Positions 36,308 through 45,595 of a stretch of DNA of 64,000 nucleotides are shown piece by piece. The stretch covers positions 2,356,001-2,420,000 of the forward strand of contig NZ_CP040330.1 in assembly GCF_005576615.1 (NCBI RefSeq). The letters run 5' to 3'. Every line of letters starts with the position of its first letter. Positions within the stretch are counted from its first letter, which is position 1. The translations under genes and the position numbers were made by a program. Origin of the DNA: Natrinema versiforme. GTDB lineage: Archaea; Halobacteriota; Halobacteria; Halobacteriales; Natrialbaceae. The notes beneath the pieces are model-generated. The model searched no databases. It saw only the letters and a program-made list of their open reading frames with translations, and was not told the origin of the DNA.

Positions 36308-37039
36308 ATGCGTACGCCCACACACGACTCCGATTTCTCTCGGACGGTCGACCAGTTGGCCGACGATCCGAACCCCTACGAGCCGGAGGTCGGATCGATG
36401 CCCCAGAACGACCTGACGCAGGCCGATCTGGACAACGTCAACAAGACCGGGACGACGACGATCGGCATCTCCACCGCCGACGGCGTCATCATCGCGACGG
36501 ACATGCGCGCCAGCCTCGGTGGCCGCTTCGTCTCGAACAAGAACGTTCAGAAGGTCGAGCAGATCCACCCGACCGCCGCGCTCACGCTGGTCGGATCGGT
36601 CGGCGGTGCCCAGTCGTTCATCTCGACGCTCCGCGCCGAGGTCAACCTCTACGAGGCCCGACGCGGCGAGGGAATGAGCATCGACGCGCTGGCGACGCTG
36701 GCCGGTAACTTCGCCCGCGGCGGCCCGTTCTTCGCCATCCACCCGATTCTGGGCGGCGTCGACGAGGAGGGAAGCCACGTCTACAGCATCGACCCCGCAG
36801 GCGGCGTCATGGAAGACGACTACACCGTCACCGGGAGCGGGATGCAACTCGCCTACGGGCACTTAGAACAGGCCTACGAACCGGACATGTCCAACGAGGA
36901 AGCGAAGACGGTCGCCGCCCGCGGCATCAAGTCCGCCGTCGAGCGCGACACCGGCTCGGGCAACGGCGTCTTCCTCGCGGAGATCACCGACGAGGGCGTC
37001 GACATCCACGGCCACCACGACTTCGACGAGGTCCTCTAA
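36308..37039 (+). CDS. psmB: Proteasome beta subunit
   Basis: Beta subunit of the 20S proteasome, 243 aa. A propeptide of about 48 residues ends in NVNKTG; cleavage after this Gly would expose the catalytic Thr (TTTIGISTADG), residue 49. Active-site Asp and Lys follow in IIATDMRASLGGRFVSNKNVQKV, and the conserved GSGMQLAYG and GNGVFLAEI blocks complete the NTN-hydrolase fold. ATG 36308 (MRTPTHDSDFSRTVDQL) fits both the propeptide length of haloarchaeal beta subunits and the TATA box. The alpha subunit gene is not in this window. It is a single gene. Confidence 0.96.
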   Translation: MRTPTHDSDFSRTVDQLADDPNPYEPEVGSMPQNDLTQADLDNVNKTGTTTIGISTADGVIIATDMRASLGGRFVSNKNVQKVEQIHPTAALTLVGSVGGAQSFISTLRAEVNLYEARRGEGMSIDALATLAGNFARGGPFFAIHPILGGVDEEGSHVYSIDPAGGVMEDDYTVTGSGMQLAYGHLEQAYEPDMSNEEAKTVAARGIKSAVERDTGSGNGVFLAEITDEGVDIHGHHDFDEVL

Positions 37040-37185
37040 CGGGTCGAAACGGGCAGCTTCTCTGTTTTCTCCGCCGCCCAGCGGTCAGCCTGTCGAGTCA
37101 GCGGCGTTTCGAGTTCGACGAGTAGTGGACACGAGGACCGTGCGAGCGAAGGGGCCGCGAATAAACGACGGGAGAAAACTGCCGA

Positions 37186-38310
37186 CTAGTCGAGTCGCGT
37201 CGTCTGCTCGAGTTGCGCCTCCGAGATCCGGGACTCCTCGAGCCGGGTCGCCCGTCCGGACTCGCTCGAGCGGTAGATCGCGTCGATGACCCGTTGGACG
37301 GTCAGGGCCTCTTCGACCGTGTTCGACTCCGGCGTCGCACCCACGGCAATCGTCTCGAGGAACTGCTCGTCTTGCTTCCCGTAGCCGGTCAGCGTCTCGT
37401 CGCCGGTCATATTGACATCGGCGTAGTGATCGCAGCCGGCCGTGCCGGCCTCGAGAAGCCGCAGGTTCGTGTCGCCGATATCGAACTGGGCACCCGCCTG
37501 CGTGCCGCGGACTTTGAAGTCCATGCTCTCCTCGCGGTTGGTCGCCCACGCGGCCTCGAGGGAAATCGTCTGGCCCTCCGCCGTGCGGATGAAGGCGCTG
37601 ACGGAGTCGTCGACCTCGTAGGTCTCCGCTTCGGCGTCCCAGTTGTCGCCGAAGCCGTCGGGATCGGCGTACTCCGCGTCGGTACCGAACGTCGTCCGGG
37701 CGACGCCCGACACTTCGGTGATCTCGGGGAAGTCGAGCGCGTAGAGCGCGAGGTCGAGCGCGTGGACGCCGATGTCGAGTAAGGCACCGCCGCCGGCGAG
37801 TTCGGGGTCGGTGAACCACGAGCCGGGACCGGGGACGCCGCGCCGGCGGACGTAGTCGGCCTCGACGTGGGTCAGGTCGCCGAAGCGGCCGCGGGCGTGT
37901 TGTTCGTCGAACATGGCCATCGACGCGGCGTGGCGGTTGTGAAAGCCGACCATACAGATGCCGTCCGATCGGGCCGCCGCCTCGGCGATCCGTTCCGCGC
38001 TCTCTACGGTGTGTGCGAGCGGCTTCTCGACGAGGACGTCGAGTCCCTGCTCGAGGGCAGCGACGGCGATCGGTTCGTGGAACCGGTTGGGCGTGGTAAC
38101 GATGACGGCGTCGACTGCGTCGTCGACGACGAGTTCGTCGTGGGTCTCGTAGGTCTGCGCGCCGAACTCCTCGGCGAAGCGGTCGCGTTGCTCCGGGACG
38201 AGGTCGACGCCCGCAACGACATCAGCGCCGAGGTCGCGAATGCTTCGTGCGTGGAGATTGCCCATGCCACCGAGGCCGACGATGCCGACACCGATTCCGT
38301 CGCCGATCAT
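37186..38310 (-). CDS. Gfo/Idh/MocA family oxidoreductase
   Basis: NAD(P)-dependent dehydrogenase of 374 aa acting on sugar- or inositol-like polyols. The N-terminal Rossmann motif is VGIVGLGGMGNLHARSIRDLG, the catalytic Lys is in the EKP block (DVLVEKPLAHTVESAERI), and the C-terminal GFO/IDH domain includes GGGALLDIGVHALDLALYAL with the conserved Asp/His. The start is set at ATG 38310 (MIGDGIGVGIVG). It is divergent from the ThuA-like gene across 352 bp; the two families commonly occur together in sugar catabolism, so joint control is likely. The substrate is unknown. Confidence 0.92.
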   Translation of the reverse strand: MIGDGIGVGIVGLGGMGNLHARSIRDLGADVVAGVDLVPEQRDRFAEEFGAQTYETHDELVVDDAVDAVIVTTPNRFHEPIAVAALEQGLDVLVEKPLAHTVESAERIAEAAARSDGICMVGFHNRHAASMAMFDEQHARGRFGDLTHVEADYVRRRGVPGPGSWFTDPELAGGGALLDIGVHALDLALYALDFPEITEVSGVARTTFGTDAEYADPDGFGDNWDAEAETYEVDDSVSAFIRTAEGQTISLEAAWATNREESMDFKVRGTQAGAQFDIGDTNLRLLEAGTAGCDHYADVNMTGDETLTGYGKQDEQFLETIAVGATPESNTVEEALTVQRVIDAIYRSSESGRATRLEESRISEAQLEQTTRLD

Positions 38311-38662
38311 GTGTCGGCCCTCGGTTCCGTCCCAGCAGAGAGAAAGGTGCAGTGAGAAACCATTTGTTTCGATGTCAGTTGTGTCCGATCCCGTTCCATA
38401 GAGGATGGGAGTCGGCGATCGAAATAAGGGTTGTGACCGATTAATCTGTGCAACCATTCCGTATTTCACGTATTACTATACAATTACGGCAGCAGACTTC
38501 AGATGTATTGACTGAATCTAGTATTCCAATTCGACGTTTACGTCGCGCGGATCGACCGAGCGATACCGGCGGTGTGACAGCGACGCGTTGCCGCGATCGC
38601 TCGTCGGAATCACACGGGTAACAGCCGATAGTATAAGCATCCGTCGCGCGGACCGGTCCGCC
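38311..38662. other. Divergent promoter region between Gfo/Idh/MocA and ThuA-like genes
   Basis: About 350 bp without a gene. It is noticeably A+T-richer than its neighbours between 38440 and 38530 (for example TTTCACGTATTACTATACAATTACGG), which probably contains the promoters. TATAAG at 38632-38637, about 28 nt before ATG 38663, is a likely TATA box for the ThuA-like gene. No clear operator palindrome was recognised. Confidence 0.45.
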
Positions 38663-39358
38663 ATGGTCGCAGTCACGATCTGGAACGAGTTCCGCCACGA
38701 ACGCGAGGACGACGCCGTCGCGGCCGTCTATCCCGACGGCATCCACGAGACCCTCGCCGAAATCCTCGTCGACGACCACGAGGTTCGGACCGCGACGCTC
38801 GACGAACCCGAGCACGGACTCACCGACGACGCCCTCGAGTCGACGGACGTCCTGCTGTGGTGGGGTCACGAGGCTCACGACGAGGTCGCGGACGAAATCG
38901 CCGACCGCGTCCAGGAACGCGTCCTCGAGGGGATGGGCTTTCTCCCCCTGCACTCGAGTCACTACGCGAAGCCCTTCAAGCGGCTCATGGGAACCTCCTG
39001 TAACCTGCAGTACCGCGAGGACGGCGGCACCGAGCGGCTCTGGGTCGTCGATCCCGGACATCCGATCGCCGACGGACTCGAGGAATCGATCGAACTCCCG
39101 AAAACCGAGATGTACGGCGAGCCGTTCGACGTTCCGGAACCCGACCGGCAGGTGTTCGCCAGCTGGTTCGAGGGCGGCGAGGTGTTCCGGTCGGGTATCT
39201 GTTATCGGCGCGGCAACGGCCGGATCTTCTACTTCCGACCGGGCCACGAGACGTATCCGATCTACGAGAACGAGGTCGTTCGACGGGTGCTACGCAACGC
39301 CGTCGACTGGGCCGCTCCGACGGAGGGCTCGCCACGGACGTTCGGCGAGCGCGCGTGA
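38663..39358 (+). CDS. ThuA-like domain (trehalose utilization) protein
   Basis: ThuA family protein of 231 aa with a class I glutamine amidotransferase-like fold. Typical blocks are [92 protein letters not shown] and [34 protein letters not shown] 38663 ([10 protein letters not shown]) gives the family N-terminus. Its role in trehalose or other sugar use is assumed from family and from the divergent Gfo/Idh/MocA gene; the exact reaction is not established. It converges with the isomerase gene 6 bp downstream. Confidence 0.9.
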   Translation: MVAVTIWNEFRHEREDDAVAAVYPDGIHETLAEILVDDHEVRTATLDEPEHGLTDDALESTDVLLWWGHEAHDEVADEIADRVQERVLEGMGFLPLHSSHYAKPFKRLMGTSCNLQYREDGGTERLWVVDPGHPIADGLEESIELPKTEMYGEPFDVPEPDRQVFASWFEGGEVFRSGICYRRGNGRIFYFRPGHETYPIYENEVVRRVLRNAVDWAAPTEGSPRTFGERA

Positions 39359-39364
39359 GCGCGC

Positions 39365-40216
39365 TTACAGTTCCTGCCGGCCTTCGTCGGTGACGACGCT
39401 CTCGAGCAGTTCGACCGGCGTCGCGTCGTAGGCGGGGTTCTCGACGTCGAACCCGTCGGCGGGCTCGGGCATGACCTCGCTGCCCGGCCGGAACTCGTTC
39501 TCGAAGACGAACCCCTCGCTGACGATCTTCGAGGCCGAGCCGAGGACGGTGACCGGTACGTCGAGTTGGGCGGCCGTCGCCGCGATCGGGAACGTCCCGA
39601 CGCGGTTGTACAGCGTGTCGTCGACGATACAGTCCATGCCGACGATGACCCGGTCACACTCCTCGAGGTAGAGCCCGTGGGCGCTGTCGGTGATCAGTGT
39701 CGTCTCGACGCCCTCGAGGTCGGCGAGCGTCCGGGCGGTCTTGCGTCCGATGTACCGCGGCCGGGCCTCGGTGACGTAGACCTCGAACGTCTTGCCGGCC
39801 GCAGTCGCCTGCTCGAGGGCCTGGATTACCGTCGAAGAGTAGTCATGAGTCAAGATCGTCGCGCCGTCCTCGAGGGCCTCGGCGGCGTTTTCGGCCGCCA
39901 GCCGCTTGCCGGACTCGATTCGCGAGACGACCTCGTCGATCTTCTCGCTGGTGAGCCGCCGGGCCGCCTCGACGGTGTCGGGATCGGCGTCGGTCACGTC
40001 GCCGACGACCTCCCGCACGGCGTTTTGCAGCGAGGCGTGAGAGGGGTTCGCCCGCCGGAGCACGGAGCCGTTGCGCTCGAGTGCACGGGTGTACTCCTCG
40101 ACGGTGGCAAAGTCCCGCTCGACTAACTCCTCGAGGGCCTGGGCCGCGTGGACCGCAACCACCGAGGAGCTGTGCGTCTGCATCTCCCGAATTTCCTCGG
40201 CCGTCTCGTCGATCAT
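39365..40216 (-). CDS. Ribose-1,5-bisphosphate isomerase (eIF2B-like)
   Basis: Protein of 283 aa of the archaeal R15P isomerase/eIF2B-alpha family, converting ribose 1,5-bisphosphate to ribulose 1,5-bisphosphate in the AMP-to-3-phosphoglycerate route. Blocks include GATILTHDYSSTVIQALEQATAAGKTFEVYVTEARPRYIG, then the conserved DSAHGLYLEECDRVIVGMDCIVDDTLYNRVGTFPIAATAAQLDVPV with the catalytic-region Cys and Asp, and the FEN motif near the C-terminus. Translation initiation factor subunit annotation is common but less likely in archaea. The AMP phosphorylase and RuBisCO genes are not in this window. Confidence 0.88.
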   Translation of the reverse strand: MIDETAEEIREMQTHSSSVVAVHAAQALEELVERDFATVEEYTRALERNGSVLRRANPSHASLQNAVREVVGDVTDADPDTVEAARRLTSEKIDEVVSRIESGKRLAAENAAEALEDGATILTHDYSSTVIQALEQATAAGKTFEVYVTEARPRYIGRKTARTLADLEGVETTLITDSAHGLYLEECDRVIVGMDCIVDDTLYNRVGTFPIAATAAQLDVPVTVLGSASKIVSEGFVFENEFRPGSEVMPEPADGFDVENPAYDATPVELLESVVTDEGRQEL

Positions 40217-40302
40217 ACTCTGATGGTTTCCGGTCAGCGCAAAAGGTGTTCCGGGTGCTCTCAGCGGTCCCGTCGCGCGGTCGCCGGCCTCCGCCGCCGT
40301 CG

Positions 40303-40626
40303 TTACGCGTCGCCGTCGAATTCGAATAGCCGCTGCAACTCGCTCTCGATTCGGTCGACGAGTTCCGCGAGGACGGCATCGAACTGCTCGTGGTCGGCCA
40401 CCGCACCGACTCGCTCCTGCGGGTTCTCGGGGAGTTCGACGCGGAACTCGCCGTTCCCCTCGTAGAACGGCTCGCTCTCGCTCAGCACCTGCCGGTCGAT
40501 CGCCTTGAGAACCGTCGAGTCGTATTGGCCGTGGAGTTGCTGGTAGGCCGACGAGTAGGCCTCCTCGAGTTCCTCGAAGTAGTAGACGTATTTCTCCTCG
40601 AACTTCTCGGGGTCGAACTCGGTCAT
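40303..40626 (-). CDS. Haloarchaeal protein, probably DUF5783
   Basis: Small acidic, helical protein of 107 aa: TEFDPEKFEEKYVYYFEELEEAYSSAYQQLHGQYDSTVLKAIDRQVLSESEPFYEGNGEFRVELPENP. This pattern matches what I know as DUF5783. ATG 40626 (MTEFDPEKFEEK) is chosen; the upstream open frame is Arg-rich. No motif suggests function. It is likely cytoplasmic and is followed leftward by the isomerase gene after about 85 bp. Confidence 0.78.
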   Translation of the reverse strand: MTEFDPEKFEEKYVYYFEELEEAYSSAYQQLHGQYDSTVLKAIDRQVLSESEPFYEGNGEFRVELPENPQERVGAVADHEQFDAVLAELVDRIESELQRLFEFDGDA

Positions 40627-40734
40627 AGACCGTCCGTCGGCGCGCGGCCGGGTAAACGGTTCGGGACGCCGCCGTCTCCCCACAGTCTCGCCGCCGCCCG
40701 CACGCTTACGTTCTCGAGGCCCCTAGGACCGCCG

Positions 40735-41058
40735 ATGACAGTCACCGTCCGGTACACCTGTCCCCACTGCGGAGCCGTCGTGAGCCTCGAGCGCCCGCCG
40801 GATCTGGCGGACCGGTCGGTGACGACGGTCAGCCAGCCGGGCTGGGAGTACGCCGCCCCGGACGATCCGGACCGCGAGTCGGCCGACGGGATCGAGTTCA
40901 TCTGCGGCGAGGACGGCACCGTCACCGACCTCGAGGGCGAGCCGCTCGAGGGCTGTGGCCGGCCGTTCTACCTCAATTTCGTGCGCTACGAACAGGGGGT
41001 CGAACTCGATCCCGATCCCCCGACCTACGGCGGGCCGCGGTTCGATTTCAACGCGTAG
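40735..41058 (+). CDS. Zinc-ribbon-like hypothetical protein
   Basis: Acidic protein of 107 aa starting at ATG 40735. An N-terminal CPHC pair (VRYTCPHCGAVVSLERPPDL) and a second Cys pair (C...C in EFICGEDGTVTDLEGEPLEGCGRPFYLNFVRYEQG) suggest one zinc ribbon. The rest is Pro/Asp-rich. Such haloarchaeal proteins have no known function. It is a single rightward gene divergent from the DUF5783 gene. Confidence 0.7.
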   Translation: MTVTVRYTCPHCGAVVSLERPPDLADRSVTTVSQPGWEYAAPDDPDRESADGIEFICGEDGTVTDLEGEPLEGCGRPFYLNFVRYEQGVELDPDPPTYGGPRFDFNA

Positions 41059-41153
41059 CTCTGCTTTCGGTCCGTGCCAGATCACTGAAGTTGACTGGAC
41101 CGCGAGCACCGAGGAGTAGAAACAGGCATTAGGATACCACTTCAGGTCGGCGT

Positions 41154-42296
41154 ATGGGAGGGAGCTACTCGACGAGGACGCTCTTTTTCGCCGACGAGAT
41201 GCCGGATGGCGAGCCGTTCGTCCGCCGGACCGTCGAGCGACTTCGCGAGAACGGTCTTGATACAGACACCGCGCTCGACGACGCTGCCGCCGACATCGCG
41301 ACAGGGAACGGCGGGAGTATCGAAGTTCGACTCGACGACTATCCCATCGAGGTTCGGTTCGATTTCGAGGCATCAGCCGAGGCGCCGGACACGGTACTGT
41401 GGCTTGACGGGCCGGATGAATCCGCATTCGAAGAGTATGATGTCCCGCTTGATACGGCCCGCGACCGCGCAGATCGGCTCGCCGATGCGATTGCGGACCT
41501 TGCCGTCGAGATCGACCCGTGGCTCGCCGTCGGATGGATCCCCTATCCCCATCAGGACGTCCATCCGTATCCGGAGGGGTATCCGCCGAAGACCCGCCTT
41601 GAGCGGCTGGGGTGGGTAACGGTGTTCGGTGAGCCGTTTCACGAGCAGTTTGGGGGTCGTGAGCGGCTACTCGAGGCACCGGCGCGGAACGTCTGCGACC
41701 TCGAAAACGGTGCCGTACTCGTCCGCGAGTCGACGATACCGGGGACTGATCGCAGTGACACGGACTCTGGACCCGCTCCGTCGACGGACGACTACCTCTT
41801 CGGGGGCGAATCACTCGCGGAGCTACGCGCCGAAATCGAACGTCAACGGCGCACGTACGTGGACCCGTTTCGCGACCTCGAGGAGGGCGAATTGGCCAGC
41901 GACATCGTGATGTGCGAAGACCACGCACCCTTCGAGTTCGAGGGGATGGACGATCCGTCGTTCCCCGACGATCTCGACAGGGGCGATCGATGTCACGTAC
42001 TCTGTGTTCGTCGCGACGGCGACACGCTCTGGGAAGGGAACAACGGCGAGTTCGTTCGTCGGTTGGTCGATGTGGACGGCCGTCCCATCGGGGAAATGCC
42101 CGACGGCGTTCCGGACCACCGAGAGATGATCTCGCTCGTGATTTCGACCGAGTACGATGGCGCTTCGTCGCTAGATCTGTACCGCATGGACAGTCCCGAA
42201 GATCCGAGCGTCGTCGGTGGTCTCCTCGGCCTCGAACGCGCTTCCGACGGCGAGAGCATCTGGCAGGACAGGAACGAGCCCGTCACGCGGGACTGA
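41154..42296 (+). CDS. Hypothetical protein, 380 aa
   Basis: Not recognised. A soluble, very acidic protein of 380 aa without membrane segments, beginning GGSYSTRTLFFADEMPDGEPFVRRTVERLRENGLDTDTALDD. A central region has several Trp/Pro-rich pieces (WLAVGWIPYPHQDVHPYPEGYPP, GERLGWVTVFGEPFHEQFGGRERLL), and the C-terminal region reads like a beta domain (CHVLCVRRDGDTLWEGNNGEFVRRLVDVDGRPIG). Base composition is a little less G+C-rich at third positions than in its neighbours, a hint of separate origin. It stands alone. Confidence 0.65.
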   Translation: MGGSYSTRTLFFADEMPDGEPFVRRTVERLRENGLDTDTALDDAAADIATGNGGSIEVRLDDYPIEVRFDFEASAEAPDTVLWLDGPDESAFEEYDVPLDTARDRADRLADAIADLAVEIDPWLAVGWIPYPHQDVHPYPEGYPPKTRLERLGWVTVFGEPFHEQFGGRERLLEAPARNVCDLENGAVLVRESTIPGTDRSDTDSGPAPSTDDYLFGGESLAELRAEIERQRRTYVDPFRDLEEGELASDIVMCEDHAPFEFEGMDDPSFPDDLDRGDRCHVLCVRRDGDTLWEGNNGEFVRRLVDVDGRPIGEMPDGVPDHREMISLVISTEYDGASSLDLYRMDSPEDPSVVGGLLGLERASDGESIWQDRNEPVTRD

Positions 42297-42383
42297 TCGT
42301 CGGTTCGCCATTGAAGCGGACAGCTGCGTCGGCCGAACGGGTTCGAACACAACCCTTTTCGACGCTGGCAAGTAGCTAGTGAC

Positions 42384-43460
42384 ATGGACGAAGACGCCGT
42401 TCGCGACCATCTCCGTGCGGTCGAGGATCCGGAACTCGGCGACGATATCGTGTCGCTCGGGCTCGTCAACGACATCACCGTCGACGGCGAGCAGGTCGAC
42501 ATCGACCTCGCGCTGGGGGCTCCCTACTCGCCGACCGAGAGCGACATCGCCGCGGAGGTCCGCGAGGTCCTGACCGCCGAGGGCCTCGAGCCGGACCTGA
42601 CCGCGAGCGTCCCCGATCGCGACGATCTGACCAGCGAGGAACAGGTGCTGCCGAACGTCAAGAACGTCATCGCCGTCGCCTCCGGGAAGGGCGGCGTCGG
42701 CAAGTCGACCGTTGCGGTCAACCTCGCGGCCGGCCTCTCGCAGCTCGGCGCGCGCGTCGGCCTCTTCGATGCCGACGTCTACGGGCCGAACGTCCCGCGG
42801 ATGGTCGACGCCGACGAGCCGCCGATGGCGACGGAGGACGAAACCCTCGTTCCCCCCGAGAAGTACGGCGTGAAGCTGATGAGCATGGCCTTCCTCACCG
42901 GCGAGGACGACCCCGTCATCTGGCGCGGTCCGATGGTCCACAAAGTCATCACCCAGTTGACCGAGGACGTCGAGTGGGGCCATCTGGACTACCTCGTCGT
43001 CGACCTTCCGCCGGGGACCGGCGACACCCAGCTGACGATGCTCCAGACGATGCCCGTCACCGGCGCGGTCATCGTCACGACGCCACAGGACGTCGCGCTC
43101 GACGACGCCCGCAAGGGCCTCGAGATGTTCGCCAAACACGATACCGTCGTGCTCGGCATCGCCGAGAACATGTCGACGTTCGCCTGCCCCGACTGCGGCG
43201 GCGAACACGACATCTTCGGCTCCGGCGGCGGCGAGGAGTTCGCCGACGAACACGAACTGCCCTTCCTCGGCTCGATCCCGCTCGATCCGGCCGTCCGCGA
43301 GGGCGGCGACGGCGGCAAGCCGACGGTCCTCAAGGACGCGGACGGGACCAGCGACGCCCTGCGCACGATCACCGAGAACGTCGCCAACAACACCGGGATC
43401 GTCCACCGGCAAGGGATCTCCCAGACCCGGCGCAGCGAGGCCGCCTCGCCCGACCGATGA
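42384..43460 (+). CDS. Mrp/NBP35-family iron-sulfur carrier ATPase
   Basis: ApbC/Mrp-type protein of 358 aa that carries Fe-S clusters to apoproteins. The N-terminal DUF59/MIP18 domain (residues 1-90) is followed by the deviant Walker A GKGGVGKST (VASGKGGVGKSTVAVNLAAGL), then LFDADVYGPNVPRM and DYLVVDLPPGTGDTQLTMLQTMP. The CxxC for cluster binding is in FACPDCGGEHDIFGSGGG. The ATG at 42384 fits. The TGA overlaps the ATG of the next gene (ATGA), so the pair is an operon. Confidence 0.95.
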   Translation: MDEDAVRDHLRAVEDPELGDDIVSLGLVNDITVDGEQVDIDLALGAPYSPTESDIAAEVREVLTAEGLEPDLTASVPDRDDLTSEEQVLPNVKNVIAVASGKGGVGKSTVAVNLAAGLSQLGARVGLFDADVYGPNVPRMVDADEPPMATEDETLVPPEKYGVKLMSMAFLTGEDDPVIWRGPMVHKVITQLTEDVEWGHLDYLVVDLPPGTGDTQLTMLQTMPVTGAVIVTTPQDVALDDARKGLEMFAKHDTVVLGIAENMSTFACPDCGGEHDIFGSGGGEEFADEHELPFLGSIPLDPAVREGGDGGKPTVLKDADGTSDALRTITENVANNTGIVHRQGISQTRRSEAASPDR

Positions 43461-43720
43461 GTTCCGGCCGCGACGACGGCGGGGAGGGAACCGCCGCCGA
43501 CAACGACGACGGGTTCGACCCCGATCCCGAGCGCGTCAAGCGCCTCCGCGAGATCGCCGATGACGTTCGCGGCGACACCAGCGAGAGCAAACAGCTCGCC
43601 AACATCCTGTACCGAACGAGCGACCTCTACGACGAGACCGAGGAGACCTCGCCCGAGGAGATCGTCCGCAACGTGAAGTTCATTCTCGAGGTCAACGAGC
43701 GCGGCGGTCTCGGCCGCTGA
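43457..43720 (+). CDS. Small conserved haloarchaeal protein linked to Mrp
   Basis: Helical acidic protein of 87 aa: FDPDPERVKRLREIADDVRGDTSESKQLANILYRTSDLYDETEETSPEEIVRNVKFILEVNERGGLGR. It starts at ATG 43457, overlapping the stop of the Mrp gene by 4 bp, so it is probably translationally coupled. There is no motif that tells its function. A role as a partner of the Mrp ATPase is only suggested by this arrangement. Confidence 0.75.
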   Translation: MSSGRDDGGEGTAADNDDGFDPDPERVKRLREIADDVRGDTSESKQLANILYRTSDLYDETEETSPEEIVRNVKFILEVNERGGLGR

Positions 43721-43813
43721 GCTCGCCATCGAGTCGTCCCCCACCTTTTCGGGCGGCGGACCGAGAGCCAGCGGGAGCGCGTCGCTTTTGGGGCTGCCAC
43801 GCGAGAAACGAGT

Positions 43814-44455
43814 GTGGACGCGAATCAACGGTCTCGAGCGAACCCCTACGGCATGGACGAGGAGTGTACGAACTGTCCGGCGCTCTGTGAGACGCGCACG
43901 CAGGTCGTCCACGGCTACGGCGACGTCGGCGCTGACTTCCTGTTCGTCGGCGAGCGCCCGACGGCGCGGGCGGACGAGACCGGCATCCCCTTCGCCGGCG
44001 AGGGTGGCAGCGACGGCGACGGCGGGTTGCGACGGATGCTCGAGCGGCTGGGCCTCTGTGACGTGACCGCGCCGGCCCAGGAACCCGAACTCGAGAACGT
44101 CTACCTGACGAACCTCACCCGCTGTCGGGACCCTGACCGGCAGCCGACCGACGAGGAGATCGGCAACTGCGAACCCTATCTCAGCGCCGAGATTCGGATG
44201 ATCAACCCCGAGATCCTCGTTCCCGTCGGCGAGCGGGCGCTGACGGAACTCGGCGTCGAGTACACGACGACGCCGGTCGAGGATCTCGCGCTGCCCGACG
44301 ATCACGCCGAACGGATTCGGGGTCGCGGGTTCGAACTCGTCCCCATGATCGAGCCGCGCGAGCAGACGGACGACCAGACCCAAGCGTGGCTCGAGGCCTT
44401 CGCGGAGCTGATGGCGACGGACTATCGGCAGACGAAGGGCCGGCGGGGACGATAG
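43814..44455 (+). CDS. Uracil-DNA glycosylase superfamily protein (family 4-like), divergent motifs
   Basis: UDG-fold protein of 213 aa starting at GTG 43814. N-terminal CTNCPALCETR gives two or three Cys, as in the Fe-S-binding family 4 enzymes. The glycosylase motif region FLFVGERPTARADETGIPFAGEGG replaces the usual GEAPG-type motif, and the C-terminal position normally read HPS is LVPMIEPREQ. Thus the fold is likely retained but key catalytic positions differ. It may act in DNA repair with altered specificity or be non-catalytic. It is a single gene with GTG start. Confidence 0.8.
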   Translation: MDANQRSRANPYGMDEECTNCPALCETRTQVVHGYGDVGADFLFVGERPTARADETGIPFAGEGGSDGDGGLRRMLERLGLCDVTAPAQEPELENVYLTNLTRCRDPDRQPTDEEIGNCEPYLSAEIRMINPEILVPVGERALTELGVEYTTTPVEDLALPDDHAERIRGRGFELVPMIEPREQTDDQTQAWLEAFAELMATDYRQTKGRRGR

Positions 44456-44484
44456 GTGACTGCGATACCTGCGACTGCAGGTGA

Positions 44485-44703
44485 CTACCAGTAGGCGTTC
44501 TCGAGCCAGCGTTTCGATCGGGCACCGACGAGGGTCAACGCGCCGACGACGAGGACCACGACGGCGAGCACGCCGATCGTGGACGCGAAGTACTCGCCGG
44601 AGGTATTGGTCAGGTAGCCGCTGCCGAATCCGTAGACGCCGAGGGCTGCGAGCGCGACGATCACGAGCGTCCCGAGCAGGCCGGCGATCGATCGTTCGTC
44701 CAT
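44485..44703 (-). CDS. Small two-helix membrane protein
   Basis: Protein of 72 aa with two membrane helices: IAGLLGTLVIVALAALGVYGFG and TIGVLAVVVLVVGALTLVGARS, followed by a C-terminal KRWLENAYW. It starts at ATG 44703, about 110 bp from the divergent gene at 44814. Composition is normal chromosomal. The function is unknown, and homologues in haloarchaea are likely but not checked. Confidence 0.7.
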   Translation of the reverse strand: MDERSIAGLLGTLVIVALAALGVYGFGSGYLTNTSGEYFASTIGVLAVVVLVVGALTLVGARSKRWLENAYW

Positions 44704-44813
44704 ACCGGACCGGAGACGCTACTCCATTATAATTCGTCGCCATCCCGTCGCTCGTTCGGCCACTCGATCCGCGGAAGCGCCGCGTTCAAGGACCGTGCGC
44801 TCGAGTATCGAGT

Positions 44814-45554
44814 ATGATCGTCGTCGTTCCGGTCGATCCGCCGCGAGACGGGCTCGTTCTCTCGTCGCTCGTCGACCAGACGCCGCTGACCGACGCCGAG
44901 GCGCGCTCGCTCTACGAGGCCGCCGTCGCCGATGTCCTGTGGGCCGTCGCAGGGAGCGGCGGCGACCTTCTGCTCAATTATCGCGACGCCGAGACCCTGC
45001 CGGAGGCACACGCCGACGGCGACGCCGAAGCCGAGGTTCGGGCGCTCGCCCTCGACGCGCTCGGCGGCGATGCAGAGGTCCGCTTCGAACGGCAGGTCGG
45101 CTCGAGCCGGTCGGCTCGCGTCGGCAACACCGTCACGCACCTGCTCGAGCAGGAAGGGGCCCAGAGCGTGGGGGTGCTCGAGCCCACGGTGCCGCTGGTC
45201 AACCGGACGGAGATCGACGGGGCGGCGATGTCGCTGCGCCGCCACGAGGTCGTCCTCGGCCCGTCCGACGAGGGGAGCGTCTATTTCGCGGGCTTTTCGG
45301 ACCCGATCGATTTCGCCGACGCGTACGCCACGCCGGCGCTCTCGACGCTGAGCCGCCGCGCGAGCGAGGGCGGTCTCGGCGTCGGGTTCGCGCCCACGCT
45401 CCCGACCGTGGCGACCCCGGCCGGGCTCCGAGCGACCGTCGCCGGACTCGAGGCCCGGCAGGCGGCCAAGCGACCGGGCGCGGAAGCGACGGCGGCGCTC
45501 GTGGACGAACTCGGGCTGACGGTCGGGGACGACGGCAGCCTCGAGCGCGAATAG
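44814..45554 (+). CDS. DUF2064-like / nucleotide-diphospho-sugar transferase-fold protein
   Basis: Soluble protein of 246 aa. The N-terminal VVPVDPPRDGLVLSSLVDQTPLTDAEARSLYEAAVADVLWAV and the later VGVLEPTVPLVNRTEIDGAAMSLRRHEVVLGPSDEGSVYFAGFSDPIDF resemble DUF2064/GT-A-like proteins (for example CofC-related). The GPSDEGSVYFAG segment is like the nucleotide-binding strand of that fold. The reaction is unknown. It starts at ATG 44814. It ends about 40 bp before the tRNA gene; a T-rich run (CTTTTT at 45565-45570) just before the tRNA could be its terminator. Confidence 0.65.
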   Translation: MIVVVPVDPPRDGLVLSSLVDQTPLTDAEARSLYEAAVADVLWAVAGSGGDLLLNYRDAETLPEAHADGDAEAEVRALALDALGGDAEVRFERQVGSSRSARVGNTVTHLLEQEGAQSVGVLEPTVPLVNRTEIDGAAMSLRRHEVVLGPSDEGSVYFAGFSDPIDFADAYATPALSTLSRRASEGGLGVGFAPTLPTVATPAGLRATVAGLEARQAAKRPGAEATAALVDELGLTVGDDGSLERE

Positions 45555-45595
45555 ACCGACAACCCTTTTTGAACGTGTGGCAAAGCGGGAGGTGA

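Noticed and set aside
42989-44743. 584-aa open frame on the minus strand
   Set aside because: Antisense to Mrp, its partner gene and the UDG-like gene, all of which have recognisable motifs.
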